64,000 bases of DNA from Prorocentrum cordatum. Its lineage: Eukaryota; Sar; Dinophyceae; Prorocentrales; Prorocentraceae. The stretch covers positions 179,277-243,276 of the forward strand of contig CAUYUJ010015724.1 of the NCBI GenBank assembly GCA_963575745.1, written 5' to 3'. The translations under genes were made by a program, and so were the position numbers. Within the stretch, counting starts at the first letter, position 1; the number at the start of each line of letters is the position of its first letter. The notes under the pieces were generated by a model. It did not search any database. It was not told the DNA's origin and was given only the letters and a program-made list of their open reading frames with translations. Shown in pieces: positions 63,691-64,000 of the stretch.

Positions 63691-64000
63691 CGCTGCTTGC
63701 TGCCCCATAGGCCGCGCCGACAGACGCGCAGATCAGCCGTAACGGGTTACATCCAGATGTCATTGGGCACGGCCGATTTCTGCGACCCTATCAGCAACGC
63801 CGCCCCTCCCTTCTCACGCTAGCCCCTTCTCACGTCTTAGCGTCTTAGCCCTTTTGTTAGCCCATTCCCTCAGTTTCCACCTGCCGTGCGGCACGCACAC
63901 CTGAAATGGTTGGGCCCCTCGCCAGGCTAATGTCATTAGGTGTCATGTTTCTGTTGCTTCCCGACCCTCCTGTGTGTTAGGTTCTCGTTTTGAGTAGTGC
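63691..64000. other. No supported gene
   Basis: End of window. CTTCTCACG and CGTCTTAG words repeat at 63810-63850. Nothing else is seen. Confidence 0.5.

Noticed and set aside
1-64000. rRNA, snRNA or dinoflagellate spliced-leader genes
   Set aside because: I looked for CCGTAGCCATTTTGGCTCAA and for rRNA-like blocks and saw none. A covariance-model search would be decisive.

Overview
This window looks like nuclear DNA from a eukaryote with a large, GC-rich, gene-poor and repeat-saturated genome. A dinoflagellate is the best fit, but this is an inference: there is no rRNA gene, spliced-leader gene or unambiguous marker protein. Supporting signs are very long GGA/TCC microsatellites, degenerate GGCC-TCTTGG style repeats, many small transposon-like elements, and only one long open frame that reads like an ordinary protein. 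Most other long open frames are by-products of triplet repeats or of tandem repeats that lack stop codons.

Layout. 1-8.5 kb: GGA/TCC tracts with one copy (7227-7399) of a 173-bp inverted-repeat element. 8.5-20.5 kb: dispersed short repeats, a hairpin cluster (13.1-13.3 kb), an 8-bp-TSD inverted-repeat element (14273-14442), an 86-bp tandem repeat interrupted by about 1 kb of AACATR-like repeat (15.7-16.9 kb). 20.5-24.3 kb: a 77-bp tandem array with a conserved tail, a second 8-bp-TSD element, GGA tracts and further dispersed elements. 24.3-31.2 kb: mostly unannotatable sequence with a possible decayed exon on the minus strand near 28.2 kb. 31.28-33.18 kb: a very homogeneous 131-bp tandem array of 15 units. 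33.48-35.3 kb: a decayed tyrosine recombinase of the type carried by DIRS-like or other YR elements. 38.2-40.2 kb: CA repeats and a 12-bp CTATCGATCTCA satellite inside a duplicated module.

40.5-44.1 kb is the gene-like part. A 451-residue two-pass membrane protein with a cysteine-rich ectodomain resembles P2X receptors (40485-41840). A separate open block on the same strand encodes an EF-hand-like loop (about 43.65-44.1 kb). They may belong to one spliced gene, but that is not shown.

47.3-49.3 kb holds three more copies of the 173-bp element. 50.3-54.6 kb is a higher-order repeat of about 1.5 kb built on short GGCC-TCTTGG units, each containing a conserved small peptide-like cassette. 54.6-60.4 kb carries two tandem composite units: leader of about 0.5 kb, a 90-bp array, a GAT or GGA microsatellite, and a conserved tail of about 55 bp. 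The same architecture occurs at 20.5-21.6 kb and, on the opposite strand, at 63.1-63.7 kb. 62.1-62.9 kb holds two copies of another inverted-repeat element, both with perfect 5-bp target duplications.
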